A stretch of 64,000 nucleotides of DNA from an uncultured Tateyamaria sp. GTDB lineage: Bacteria > Pseudomonadota > Alphaproteobacteria > Rhodobacterales > Rhodobacteraceae. The stretch lies in the NCBI GenBank assembly GCA_947501275.1, contig CANMVD010000001.1:682001-746000 (forward strand). The letters run 5' to 3'. Below the pieces are notes generated by a model that was given only the letters and a program-made list of their open reading frames with translations, made no database searches and was not told the DNA's origin. The translations under genes were made by a program, and so were the position numbers. Positions 18,677 to 28,001 of the stretch are shown piece after piece (within the stretch, counting starts at the first letter, position 1; each line of letters starts with the position of its first letter).

Positions 18677-19252
18677 TCAGGGCAATTCGTTTGAGGGGAT
18701 AATCCCAAAAAACGTTCCCTGCGACCACACGCCAAACCAGTCGTCATGATGCGTGCCCAGATCCACCAGCCGATAAAAGCTCTTGCGATCAATCAAAGCC
18801 TCTAGATCGGCACGGATCAGAACATACGGTGAGGGCTCACCCGTTTCCGGGTCACGTTCGACGCGTATGGGATGGTCCGGGCCCGCTTTGGCCACATCGT
18901 CCACTTGCGTCACAAATGTCAGGGATTGGTCTGCGCCTTCCCCACTCACATCAAAATCAACCGCCACGAACGGGGCATCATCAACGGTGATCCCCACCTT
19001 CTCAACCGGCGTCACGAGAAAGTATTTTCCGTCTTCGCGCTTGAGAATCGATGAGAACAATTTGACCAAACCCGGCCGCCCGATGGGTGTTCCCTGATAA
19101 AACCACGTCCCATCCCGCGCGATCCGCATGTCAAGGTCACCGCAAAACGGCGGATTCCAGAGGTGAACAGGCGGCAAACCGCGTGATTTTGTTGCAGTGA
19201 TCGACGCAACAAGGCTTTCTGCGTCCGGTGTCACGGTTTTTTGTCCGCTCAT
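18677..19252 (-). CDS. DUF1285 domain-containing protein
   Basis: A 191-residue protein resembling the DUF1285 family, small proteins of unknown function in proteobacteria. Typical stretches are PPVHLWNPPFCGDLDMRI near the start, the IARDGTWFYQGTPIGR segment, and the end VDLGTHHDDWFGVWSQGTFF. Two starts are possible: ATG 19264 has AGGGA directly against it, which would be too close, and ATG 19252 has the same AGGGA 12 bases away. I list 19252 without strong preference. It is divergent from moxR, across a short region with a palindrome. Confidence 0.75.
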   Translation of the reverse strand: MSGQKTVTPDAESLVASITATKSRGLPPVHLWNPPFCGDLDMRIARDGTWFYQGTPIGRPGLVKLFSSILKREDGKYFLVTPVEKVGITVDDAPFVAVDFDVSGEGADQSLTFVTQVDDVAKAGPDHPIRVERDPETGEPSPYVLIRADLEALIDRKSFYRLVDLGTHHDDWFGVWSQGTFFGIIPSNELP

Positions 19253-19285
19253 ATCTTTTGCCATTCCCTGTCGGGGCCATAGGTT

Positions 19286-19295
19286 GTTAGCTAAC
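19286..19295. promoter_or_regulatory. 10-bp palindrome between DUF1285 gene and moxR
   Basis: GTTAGCTAAC is a perfect palindrome, 27 bases before the moxR ATG and 22 to 34 bases before the DUF1285 start, depending on the start used. Its position between two divergent genes would suit a shared operator. No known factor is assigned, and a palindrome of this length can arise by chance. Confidence 0.3.
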
Positions 19296-19321
19296 CATAT
19301 ACCCCGGAAGAAAGAGAAGTC

Positions 19322-20329
19322 ATGGCTGACGCAGAGGATCTTGTAAGCGATATCGAAGCACTGGGCATCAAACTGGCCCAAGCCAAGGCATCAATTACCC
19401 AACGCTTTATTGGGCAGGAGCGCGTTGTCGATCTGACCCTGACCGCCCTGTTATGTGGTGGCCATGGTCTGTTGATTGGTCTGCCCGGTCTGGGCAAGAC
19501 CCGATTGGTCGAAACGCTGTCCACCGTGATGGGTCTGGATGGCAATCGGATTCAGTTCACGCCGGACCTGATGCCCGCCGACATTCTTGGCTCGGAAGTC
19601 CTGGACACGGCCGAAGATGGCACGCGCAGTTTTCGCTTTTTGCCCGGCCCGGTCTTTTGCCAGTTGTTGATGGCGGATGAAATCAACCGCGCCTCACCTC
19701 GCACGCAATCCGCCCTGTTGCAGGCCATGCAGGAAAAGACAGTCACCGTCGCCGGGCAAGATCGCCCGCTGGGCGTGCCGTTCCACGTTCTGGCCACTCA
19801 GAACCCCATTGAGCAGGAAGGCACCTATCCTCTGCCAGAAGCCCAGCTTGACCGCTTTCTTGTGCAGATCGACGTGCACTACCCGGACCGCGACACAGAG
19901 CGGGACATTCTGTTGGCCACGACCGGTACCGAGGATGCCCAATCGAGCGAAGTCTTTTCAGGGGAAGAGTTGCTGGCGGCCCAAACCCTGCTGCGCCGCA
20001 TGCCTGTTGGCGACAGTGTGGTCGAAATGATCCTGGATCTTGTCCGCGCCTTCCGCCCGGATGAGCCTGAAGCGTCCGCTCGGGTACGCGAAACCGTTGC
20101 GTGGGGCCCGGGCCCCCGTGCGGCTCAGGCCCTCATGCTGGCGGTGCGGGCGCGTGCCTTGCTGCAAGGGCGTTTGGCCCCCTCGGCCGAAGATGTGATC
20201 GACATGGCGCGCCCAGTGTTGAGCCACCGTATGGCACTGAACTTTGCCGCACGGGCGCGGGGCGATAGCCTTGCCGCGTTGATCGAAGAAACAGCCGATG
20301 GCCTGAGCCGGAAAGAGGCTGCAGCGTGA
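19322..20329 (+). CDS. MoxR-family AAA+ ATPase
   Basis: A 335-residue AAA+ ATPase with Walker A GLPGLGKT near residue 57, Walker B LLMADEINR near 117, and the sensor stretch ATQNPIEQEGTYPLPEAQLDRF that marks the MoxR group. MoxR ATPases act as chaperones, often on proteins with von Willebrand factor A domains encoded next to them. That fits here: a DUF58 protein and two membrane proteins follow with overlapping ends. A purine-rich GGAAGAAAGAGAAG stretch precedes the ATG. Confidence 0.92.
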   Translation: MADAEDLVSDIEALGIKLAQAKASITQRFIGQERVVDLTLTALLCGGHGLLIGLPGLGKTRLVETLSTVMGLDGNRIQFTPDLMPADILGSEVLDTAEDGTRSFRFLPGPVFCQLLMADEINRASPRTQSALLQAMQEKTVTVAGQDRPLGVPFHVLATQNPIEQEGTYPLPEAQLDRFLVQIDVHYPDRDTERDILLATTGTEDAQSSEVFSGEELLAAQTLLRRMPVGDSVVEMILDLVRAFRPDEPEASARVRETVAWGPGPRAAQALMLAVRARALLQGRLAPSAEDVIDMARPVLSHRMALNFAARARGDSLAALIEETADGLSRKEAAA

Positions 20330-21204
20330 TGAGCCCAACCGCCCTGCGGGCTCAAGCCGAGACGCAGGCCGCGCGCCTGCCGCCTTTGCTTGCGCGGGCG
20401 GAACATCTGGCGGGCGCAGTCCTGCTGGGCGAGCATGGACGCCGTCGTGCTGGTATGGGGGATGATTTCTGGCAATACCGCCCTGCCCAAATCGGGGACA
20501 GCCGCCGTTTGATTGACCACCGTCGTTCTGCCATGGGCGACGTGCAGTTCGTGCGCGAGCGTGAATGGCAAATCGCACAATCTGTCATGCTCTGGGTCGA
20601 TCAGGGCGCGGCGATGCGTTTTGCCTCTAGCGATGAATTGCCAACCAAAGCCGATCGCGCCCGTGTTTTAAGCCTTGCCCTTGCCATCCTGCTGGTACGC
20701 GGAGGGGAGCGTGTCGGGCTAACCGGCACTGTCTTGCCACCCCGGCGAGGCAACGCGCAGATCCTGAGACTGGCGGAGCTTTTCTCTCAAGACAGCGACG
20801 ACGATTATGCTCCACCCGAACACCGCGCCATGATCCCTCATGCCCGGGCTGTTTTTGTGTCTGATTTCATGGGCGATATCAGTGCTGTCCAACTCGCGCT
20901 GACCAAAGCGGCAGATCGCGGCGTGCGTGGCGTGTTGTGTCATGTCCTTGACCCAGCCGAGGAAGCATTCCCTTTCCGAGGGCGGACGATTTTCCAAAGT
21001 GTGGGTGGCACACTTGAGCATGAAACACTTAAAGCATCCGAGCTGAAGGACCGATACCTTGCCCGATTGGCTGAGCGTAAGGATGAACTGCGAGCCCTGT
21101 GCGCTATAGCCGGTTGGCAATATGGCCTGCATCACACCGGCGCGTCGGCGCAGTCAGGTTTGCTCTGGCTGTGGCGGGCGCTTGATGGAGGGGCTGCCGC
21201 ATGA
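20329..21204 (+). CDS. DUF58 domain-containing protein (BatB/VWA-related)
   Basis: A 291-residue soluble protein of the DUF58 family, which normally accompanies MoxR ATPases. The conserved core FWQYRPAQIGDSRRLIDHRRSA near residues 46-65 precedes a VWA-like region (SVMLWVDQGAAM, ILLVRGGERVGL) and AVFVSDFMGD near 180. The MoxR-DUF58 pair is thought to help assemble or activate envelope complexes. The ATG at 20329 overlaps the moxR TGA by one base; a GTG three bases earlier is possible too. The stop overlaps the next gene by four bases. Confidence 0.9.
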   Translation: MSPTALRAQAETQAARLPPLLARAEHLAGAVLLGEHGRRRAGMGDDFWQYRPAQIGDSRRLIDHRRSAMGDVQFVREREWQIAQSVMLWVDQGAAMRFASSDELPTKADRARVLSLALAILLVRGGERVGLTGTVLPPRRGNAQILRLAELFSQDSDDDYAPPEHRAMIPHARAVFVSDFMGDISAVQLALTKAADRGVRGVLCHVLDPAEEAFPFRGRTIFQSVGGTLEHETLKASELKDRYLARLAERKDELRALCAIAGWQYGLHHTGASAQSGLLWLWRALDGGAAA

Positions 21205-23966
21205 CCATGATTGGACCCCTCGGATTTGTCGCCCCTTGGCTTCTGATGGCCCTGCTTGTGCTGCCTGTACTTTGGCTCATCCTGCGTGCCGTACCGCCCG
21301 CCCCTTTGCGCGAGCGTTTTCCCGGCGTCGCGTTGTTGCTGGGCCTCGAAGACGACGAAGCCGTGTCAGACCGCACGCCATGGTGGCTGTTGCTGTTGCG
21401 TATGCTGGCTGTTGCAGCCGTGATTATCGGTCTGGCCGGTCCGATCCTGAACCCTGACGAAGACGGGGATGCAGGCAACGGGCCCTTGCTGGTCGCCATT
21501 GACGGCAGTTGGTCAGGGGCTGGACGTTGGGCACAACAGTTAGAAGCAATTGATGCTGAGTTGCGCCGTGCAGGAGCTGCGGGGCGTGAGGTCGCCTTGC
21601 TTCATCTGTCAGATCCTGAGGCACCGGTTTTTCAAGCATCAAACACGCTGACGTCCCGCTTGCCTGGACTGGAGCCGATGCCCTGGCAGCCCGTATCCGC
21701 AGAAGCCTTGGCCGCGATACTGCCCGATGCACGGTTTGAGACAGTTTGGTTCAGCGATGGTTTGGACTACCCTGCCCGCCTTGATATATTGGCCGCTTTG
21801 CAAAATCGTGGGCCCGTGCGGGTTACGCAAACAAGCACAGATGCGCTTGCCCTCGCGCCTGTCACGTACGAGGACGGTGCTGTTCAGATCCTTGCCCACC
21901 GTGCCCAACCGGGGCCGGAACGCGGTGTTGTTGTCTTGGCCCAGGGGCGCGATCCGGCGGGAAACGCGGCCACGCTGGCCACAGCCAATGCTGTCTTTGC
22001 CAACGGAGAAATCTCTGCAGAGACCGCGATATCGCTACCATCGGAATTGCGGGCGCGCGTGACGCGCTTCGAGATACAGGGCTTGCGATCTGCAGGTGGA
22101 GTGACGTTGGTGGATGACAGCCTCCGGCGTCGTGAAATCGCGTTGATCGCTGGGCGTGAGGGGCGCGAGGGCCTCGAGTTGCTCTCTCCACTACATTACC
22201 TTGAGCGGGCATTGGCGCCGACGGCTGATCTGCTGGATGGATCATTGGGCGATGTCCTGCCTGCCAACCCCGATGTGATCATGTTGGCAGATGTGGCAAC
22301 TCTGTCCGAAGGTGAAATTGAAGCCGTGGCTGAGTGGGTCGACGCAGGTGGTATGTTGGTCCGCTTTGCCGGGCCACGCGTTGCCGCTAGTGATATCAGC
22401 CGCGCCAACGAAGACCCGCTGATGCCGGTCCGATTGCGCTCAGGTGGACGCAGTGTGGGTGGCGCGATGAGTTGGGGATCTCCCAAAACGCTGGCTCCCT
22501 TCCGCGAAAATTCTCCGTTCTTTGGCCTGGATCTGCCTGATGATGTGACAATCACCGCACAGGTCATGGCGCAACCCGACCCGACACTGGCCGAACGGGT
22601 GATCGCTGAACTCAGCGATGGCACACCGCTGGTGACGCGCAAACGACTTGGGCAAGGACAGGTTGTGTTGTTCCATGTGACAGCCAATGCCGAGTGGTCT
22701 TCATTGCCGTTGTCCGGCCTGTTCGTCGAGATGTTGGAACGATTGGCGATCTCTTCTTCTGCGGCCAGCCCCGAAGCAGAGGATCTAACCGGTACAGTCT
22801 GGACGCCGGAGGTTATCATGGATGGTTTCGGAAGCCTTAAAGACGCAGGAGCAATGCCCGGGGTGCCCGGCCCACAGCTTGTGTCCGAACCCGCAGGCCC
22901 CGCTTTGATGCCGGGCGTATACACGTCAGGCGACCGTAGCCTTGCGCGCAACGTGCTGACAACCGAAGACACCTTGACCCCGGCAACTTGGGCAGCGGAT
23001 GTGCCGGTTTCTGGTCTGACAAACCGGCCCCCGCAGCCGTTGGGTGGCGTCTTGCTGGCGCTGGCCATTGGCCTGCTCTTGGCAGATGTGGTTGCCTCAT
23101 TGGCATTGTCCGGTCGCCTGATGGGCGGACTGCGCAAGTCCCGTGTCGCAGGAATAGCGCTGGCAGCCGTGTTGGTGATGCCCGCAACAGACAGCTATGC
23201 GCAATCCAGCGAACTTGACCCGATTTCCGCCGCGGCCGAGGTTGTCCTTGCCCACGTATTGACGGGTGATCCGCAGGTCGACGAGTTGTCCGAGGCCGGA
23301 TTGCGCGGGTTGTCAGACACGCTGTTCTTCCGCACGTCGGTCGAACCGGCGCCACCTATTGGCGTCAATCTGGAAACGGATGAGTTGTCCTTTTTTCCAA
23401 TCCTGTATTGGCCGATCACACCCGATCAACCCCGCCCCTCGCAAGAGGCGTATGCGCGGTTGAATGACTACCTGCGTTCGGGTGGTTTGATCCTGTTTGA
23501 TACACGCGACGGCGATATTGCCGGTTTTGGCGGCGGCAGCCCAAATGGGCGCAAGTTGCAGGACCTGGCCGCTCCGCTTGATATACCCGCACTGGAACCA
23601 GTGCCGCGTGACCACGTGCTGACGCGCACCTTCTACCTGTTGCAGGATTTCCCCGGACGTCACCAGAACAGCGAAATCTGGGTCGAGGCGGCACCACCCG
23701 GTGCAGAACAGATCGAAGGCATGCCCTTCCGCAATCTCAACGACGGGGTAACGCCTGTGGTCATTGGCGGCAATGACTGGGCGGCGGCATGGGCTGTCAC
23801 GTCAAGCGGGCAGGCGATGGTGCCGGTAGGTCGAGGCTTTGGCGGCGAGCGCCAGCGTGAGCTTGCATACCGCTTTGGCGTCAACCTGATCATGCACGTG
23901 CTGACAGGCAACTACAAAAGCGATCAGGTGCACGTTCCTGCATTGCTGGATCGGCTGGGCCAATGA
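21201..23966 (+). CDS. BatA-N / DUF4159 membrane protein
   Basis: A 921-residue inner-membrane protein. Residues 1-85 hold two membrane segments and the PAPLRERFPG stretch of the BatA/aerotolerance N-terminal domain. A large soluble middle part looks glutamine-amidotransferase-like (VIMLADVATLSEGEIEAVAEWVDAGGMLVRF). Further membrane segments lie near 615-640 and 650-670, followed by a DUF4159 domain (ILYWPITPDQPRPSQEAYARLNDYLRSGG in two parts) from about 680 to the end. It is the third gene of the MoxR operon and overlaps both neighbours by four bases. Its role is unknown; the layout suggests a MoxR client in the membrane. Confidence 0.85.
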   Translation: MTMIGPLGFVAPWLLMALLVLPVLWLILRAVPPAPLRERFPGVALLLGLEDDEAVSDRTPWWLLLLRMLAVAAVIIGLAGPILNPDEDGDAGNGPLLVAIDGSWSGAGRWAQQLEAIDAELRRAGAAGREVALLHLSDPEAPVFQASNTLTSRLPGLEPMPWQPVSAEALAAILPDARFETVWFSDGLDYPARLDILAALQNRGPVRVTQTSTDALALAPVTYEDGAVQILAHRAQPGPERGVVVLAQGRDPAGNAATLATANAVFANGEISAETAISLPSELRARVTRFEIQGLRSAGGVTLVDDSLRRREIALIAGREGREGLELLSPLHYLERALAPTADLLDGSLGDVLPANPDVIMLADVATLSEGEIEAVAEWVDAGGMLVRFAGPRVAASDISRANEDPLMPVRLRSGGRSVGGAMSWGSPKTLAPFRENSPFFGLDLPDDVTITAQVMAQPDPTLAERVIAELSDGTPLVTRKRLGQGQVVLFHVTANAEWSSLPLSGLFVEMLERLAISSSAASPEAEDLTGTVWTPEVIMDGFGSLKDAGAMPGVPGPQLVSEPAGPALMPGVYTSGDRSLARNVLTTEDTLTPATWAADVPVSGLTNRPPQPLGGVLLALAIGLLLADVVASLALSGRLMGGLRKSRVAGIALAAVLVMPATDSYAQSSELDPISAAAEVVLAHVLTGDPQVDELSEAGLRGLSDTLFFRTSVEPAPPIGVNLETDELSFFPILYWPITPDQPRPSQEAYARLNDYLRSGGLILFDTRDGDIAGFGGGSPNGRKLQDLAAPLDIPALEPVPRDHVLTRTFYLLQDFPGRHQNSEIWVEAAPPGAEQIEGMPFRNLNDGVTPVVIGGNDWAAAWAVTSSGQAMVPVGRGFGGERQRELAYRFGVNLIMHVLTGNYKSDQVHVPALLDRLGQ

Positions 23967-26005
23967 CCGGAACCGTGCTGTTTGACCCGTTGCTGCCATG
24001 GGAAGTGCTGGCAGTATTGGCTGTGCTTGTGGTTGGCGGTGTCATCCTTGCTGCGGTGCGCGGTCTGAGTGGCTGGGCCTTGCGCGGACTGGCGGGACTG
24101 GTTGTACTGGCGGCCCTGTCCGGCCCGGCCTTTCAGCAAGAAGAACGCGCACCGCTGACGGATATTGTCATTATCGCGGAGGACGCCAGCGCCAGCCAGC
24201 GCCTGCCCGGTCGACCCGAACAGACCGCCACGGCTGCAGACACACTTGAAACGGCACTACTGGCCCGCGACGGAGCCGAAGTGCGCCGAGTTGTGGTTCC
24301 AGATGGAGAGGAAGACGCTGGAACCCGTTTGATGACCGCGCTGTCAGATGCTCTCGCCGAAGAGCCGCGTGCCCGGGTGGCCGGCCTTGTTGCGATCAGT
24401 GACGGTCAGGTGCACGACGCCGATCTGCCCGTGGATTTGCCCGCGCCGTTGCACCTGTTGCTGACGGGGAAGGAAACCGATTGGGACCGTCGCCTGCTGG
24501 TCAAGAACGCGCCAGCCTTTGCCATCATTGGTGAACCCGTCACCTTGACATTGCGGATTGAAGACAGCGGCGCCGTGCCTACCAACACCGGCCTTGCGCC
24601 GTTGGATATCTCGGTTGACGGAGCCCCTGCCCAGCGTTTCAATGTCCGGATCGGTGAAGACATTGAACTCCCGGTGACGCTGCCTCATGGCGGGCGCAAC
24701 GTGATCCAGTTCACTGTCCCCGAGGCCGAGGGCGAACTGACGGATCGCAACAATACCGCCCTGATCCAGATGAACGGCGTGCGGGATCGTTTGCGGGTGT
24801 TGCTGGTGTCAGGTGAACCCCACGCGGGTGGGCGGACATGGCGCAACCTGCTTAAATCGGACAGCTCCGTAGATCTGGTGCACTTCACGATCCTGCGCCC
24901 ACCGGAAAAGCAGGACGGCGTACCTGTTGGCGAGCTGTCCCTGATCGCCTTTCCCACGCGCGAGCTGTTTCTTGAGAAGATCGATGACTTCGATCTGATT
25001 ATCTTTGATCGCTACAAGCGGCGTGGCATTCTGCCTGCTCTCTATCTCGACAATGTGGCACGCTATATCCGCGACGGCGGCGCGGTGCTTGTCGCGGCTG
25101 GGCCAGACTTCGCCAGCGCTGACAGTCTTTATCGCTCACCCCTTGGCGCTGTGATGCCCGCCCAACCATCGGCCCGTGTTTTGGAAGAGGCCTACCGGCC
25201 CAAAGTATCCGAAATTGGTCAACGTCATCCGGTAACAACTGCTCTGCCAAATGCGGGCGATTGGGGAAGGTGGCTGCGTCAGGTCGATGTGGATCCGCGC
25301 GCTGGCAGCGTGGTCATGGAAGGTATTGATGACCGCCCCTTGCTGATCCTTGATCGGGTGGAGCAGGGTCGTGTGGCATTGCTTGCCTCAGATCACGCAT
25401 GGCTGTGGAATCGCGGCTACGAAGGTGGTGGCCCACAACTGGAATTGCTGCGCAGACTGGCCCACTGGATGATGCGCGAACCGGAACTGGAAGAAGAGGC
25501 GCTGTCGGCCACGGCCACCGGTCAGAACATGCGGATCACGCGCCGCACCTTGTCGGACACGGTGCCACCCCTGACCATCACGGACCCTGATGGAACGGTC
25601 AGTCAACTTGATCTGTCCCCTGTTTCGCCCGGCCAGTTCGAGGCTGAATTCGAAGGGCCAGAGATTGGTCTTTATCGCCTTGAGAACGGTGAACAGAGCG
25701 CAGTGATCGGCCTTGGCCCAGCCGCTCCACGTGAATTCGAGGCGACGATTGCAACTGGCGATGTGCTGTCGGATCGGGTCCTTGCGACGCGCGGCGGCGT
25801 GCTACGTCTGGAAGACGGCGTGCCCCGTATCCGTACCGTGCGCGAAGGTCGACCCGCCGCTGGTCGCGGTTGGATCGGCATCACACCCCGTGGCGCATAT
25901 GAAACGGTGGACGTCCGCCAATCCGCTTTGCTGCCACCGTGGTTGGTTCTGCTGTTGAGCGCCGGTTTCATCGTGGCCGCGTGGTTGCGAGAAGGACGAC
26001 GCTAG
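23963..26005 (+). CDS. Large membrane protein of the MoxR operon, amidotransferase-like fold
   Basis: A 680-residue protein with two N-terminal membrane segments (about 10-50), a long extracytoplasmic part and a last membrane segment near 656-673 (PPWLVLLLSAGFIVAAWL). The middle includes LRVLLVSGEPHAGGRTWRNLL and a DLIIFDRYKRRGILP...YLDNVARYIRDGGAVLVAAG region resembling class I glutamine-amidotransferase-like domains found beside MoxR/DUF4159 genes. No catalytic Cys-His pair was identified. The ATGA overlap with the previous gene and convergence with pbpC make it the last gene of the operon. Confidence 0.8.
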   Translation: MTGTVLFDPLLPWEVLAVLAVLVVGGVILAAVRGLSGWALRGLAGLVVLAALSGPAFQQEERAPLTDIVIIAEDASASQRLPGRPEQTATAADTLETALLARDGAEVRRVVVPDGEEDAGTRLMTALSDALAEEPRARVAGLVAISDGQVHDADLPVDLPAPLHLLLTGKETDWDRRLLVKNAPAFAIIGEPVTLTLRIEDSGAVPTNTGLAPLDISVDGAPAQRFNVRIGEDIELPVTLPHGGRNVIQFTVPEAEGELTDRNNTALIQMNGVRDRLRVLLVSGEPHAGGRTWRNLLKSDSSVDLVHFTILRPPEKQDGVPVGELSLIAFPTRELFLEKIDDFDLIIFDRYKRRGILPALYLDNVARYIRDGGAVLVAAGPDFASADSLYRSPLGAVMPAQPSARVLEEAYRPKVSEIGQRHPVTTALPNAGDWGRWLRQVDVDPRAGSVVMEGIDDRPLLILDRVEQGRVALLASDHAWLWNRGYEGGGPQLELLRRLAHWMMREPELEEEALSATATGQNMRITRRTLSDTVPPLTITDPDGTVSQLDLSPVSPGQFEAEFEGPEIGLYRLENGEQSAVIGLGPAAPREFEATIATGDVLSDRVLATRGGVLRLEDGVPRIRTVREGRPAAGRGWIGITPRGAYETVDVRQSALLPPWLVLLLSAGFIVAAWLREGRR

Positions 26006-26009
26006 GGCC

Positions 26010-28001
26010 CTATGGGCGGACTTCGATTGCCACTCGGGCCGATTGACCGCGCGCATCTATCACCGAAATTTGGCTGTATCCAACGTCCAGCGCCCCCAGA
26101 TCCACCTCTCTTGTGCGCTGCCCCGTCGCTGCCGGCGCGCCGTTCAGCAAAACTGTCAGTGGCAATGCGCCGCCATGTACTTTTACCACTGCATCACGCC
26201 CCCCCAAGACCGCGCCATCTGGTGGGAACACGACCTGCGGCCCCGCCACGCCGGTTTGTGCCCCACCAAGCCGTTGCAGGGGCAGCGGCAATTCCGCTGT
26301 GCCAAGCAACAAAGCGTCTGGCGGTGGTGGCGACAGCGGCGTGTATCCGTCCTTAAGCCTGCCGAAGGCTTCGAACAGCAAAGGGGCCGCATGATCACCG
26401 CCAAATGCGCCCGGAACAGGTGTTCCGTCTGGTCGCCCCATCCACACGCCAATCACGTGCTGGCCATCATATCCGATGGCCCATGCGTCCCTGTGGCCAT
26501 AAGAGGTGCCGGTTTTGTATGCCAGTCCAGCGCGGGCCCCGGCAGGCGGCGGAACATTTTGCAGGATATCGCCGACCTGCCAGACGCTGCGTGCCTGCAA
26601 AACCCTTGATCCAAGCTCCTGCGGGCCGCGGTCGCTTAGTCTGCGCGTATGACCGCCCTGTGCCAAACCCGCGTAGATCTGAACCATGTCCTCAAGCGTC
26701 AGCCCGACACCACCCAATGCAATGGCCAAACCCGGTGTGCCAGACGGCAGGTGTGGTTTCGCACCAAAACCGCGCAGAGTTGCCATCAGACGGTCCGGTC
26801 CAATCGCCTCGGTCAACGCAACCACAGGAATGTTCAGAGACAACGACAGGGCCTCACGCGCGGTGACGTCGCCGCGAAAATGGCCATCGAAATTCTGCGG
26901 GGCATAGGAGCCAAACCGGGTGGGCCGATCAGCGATCAATGTCGCAGGATGTGCAAGACCACGATCAAAGGCCAAGGCATAGACCACCGGTTTCAATGTC
27001 GACCCAGGCGAACGGATTGCACGTGTCATATCAACAAAACCCAAGGCACCTGCGGCGTCTGAGTAGGTCGGCGCGCCGACGCGGGCGATGATCTCTCCAC
27101 TGCTGTGATCTGCCACAATGACAGACGCGGATGCGCCGCGCGGCAAGCGTGCGGCATGGGTGCGCACAAGGTTTTCCATTTTGATTTGCAAGGATGGTGA
27201 CAAGGACGTGTGCCACGTTGCGGTGGCAGGGTCGGTGCGGCGCAAAGCATCTGCCAAGTGCGGTGCAAGGCGGGACAACGGGCGCATCTCAGTTGGAACG
27301 CGCGCATTGGAGGGCGCAGCGCCTACCCGCGCCAAAACGCGATCACGCGCCGCAAGCGCCCGGGCGGGAAACCGATCCGGCCTGCGCGTTTCAGGCGCTT
27401 GGGGCAGTGCAACCAACAGTGCTGCCTCAGACGGGGACAGCCGCCCGGGATCTTTGCCAAACCACATTTGGCTGGCGCTGCGCACCCCTTCGATCCGTCC
27501 GCCATATGGCGCGTGCTGCAGATAAAGGTGCAAGATTTGCGATTTGCTCAGGTGCGATTCCAACGCCCATGCCACCCGCATCTGACGCATTTTACCTTGC
27601 AAAGAACCTGTCGAGCCGTTTTCCAACAGCCGCGCGACTTGCATGGTCAGCGTGGATCCACCGGACACAACCCGTCCGGAAACAAGGACCTGACCAACCG
27701 CACGCACCATCGCGTAACCATCCACGCCACCATGATCCCAAAACCGCTTGTCTTCGTAAGCGATCAGCATGGCGATGAATTCCGGATCCACCGCACCCGG
27801 CGACACGGACAAACGCACCCGTCCATTTTCCACGTCAAACGCGCGCATCAACCGCCCATCGCGGCCAAGCATCTCCACGGATGTTTCGGCAAGCGTGACA
27901 GGCAACGCGGTGCGCGCAATCCAATGCTCGATCCCGTCACGCGCAAAAGCGACAGCAAGCGCGCACGCCGCGAGCCCAAACAAGAAACGGTGCGGTTTCA
28001 C
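26010..28001 (-). CDS. pbpC: Penicillin-binding protein 1C
   Basis: A 663-residue bifunctional peptidoglycan synthase anchored by an N-terminal membrane segment (residues 5-22). The glycosyltransferase domain shows AYEDKRFWDHGGVD with its catalytic glutamate and GGSTLTMQVARLL. The transpeptidase domain has the active serine in SPGSTLKP and a KTGTS box in AYKTGTSYGHRDAW. A short beta-rich C-terminal domain typical of PBP1C follows from about 575. The start overlaps the alpha-2-macroglobulin stop (ATGA), the well-known pairing in which the two proteins are thought to guard and repair the envelope. Confidence 0.95.
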   Translation of the reverse strand: MKPHRFLFGLAACALAVAFARDGIEHWIARTALPVTLAETSVEMLGRDGRLMRAFDVENGRVRLSVSPGAVDPEFIAMLIAYEDKRFWDHGGVDGYAMVRAVGQVLVSGRVVSGGSTLTMQVARLLENGSTGSLQGKMRQMRVAWALESHLSKSQILHLYLQHAPYGGRIEGVRSASQMWFGKDPGRLSPSEAALLVALPQAPETRRPDRFPARALAARDRVLARVGAAPSNARVPTEMRPLSRLAPHLADALRRTDPATATWHTSLSPSLQIKMENLVRTHAARLPRGASASVIVADHSSGEIIARVGAPTYSDAAGALGFVDMTRAIRSPGSTLKPVVYALAFDRGLAHPATLIADRPTRFGSYAPQNFDGHFRGDVTAREALSLSLNIPVVALTEAIGPDRLMATLRGFGAKPHLPSGTPGLAIALGGVGLTLEDMVQIYAGLAQGGHTRRLSDRGPQELGSRVLQARSVWQVGDILQNVPPPAGARAGLAYKTGTSYGHRDAWAIGYDGQHVIGVWMGRPDGTPVPGAFGGDHAAPLLFEAFGRLKDGYTPLSPPPPDALLLGTAELPLPLQRLGGAQTGVAGPQVVFPPDGAVLGGRDAVVKVHGGALPLTVLLNGAPAATGQRTREVDLGALDVGYSQISVIDARGQSARVAIEVRP

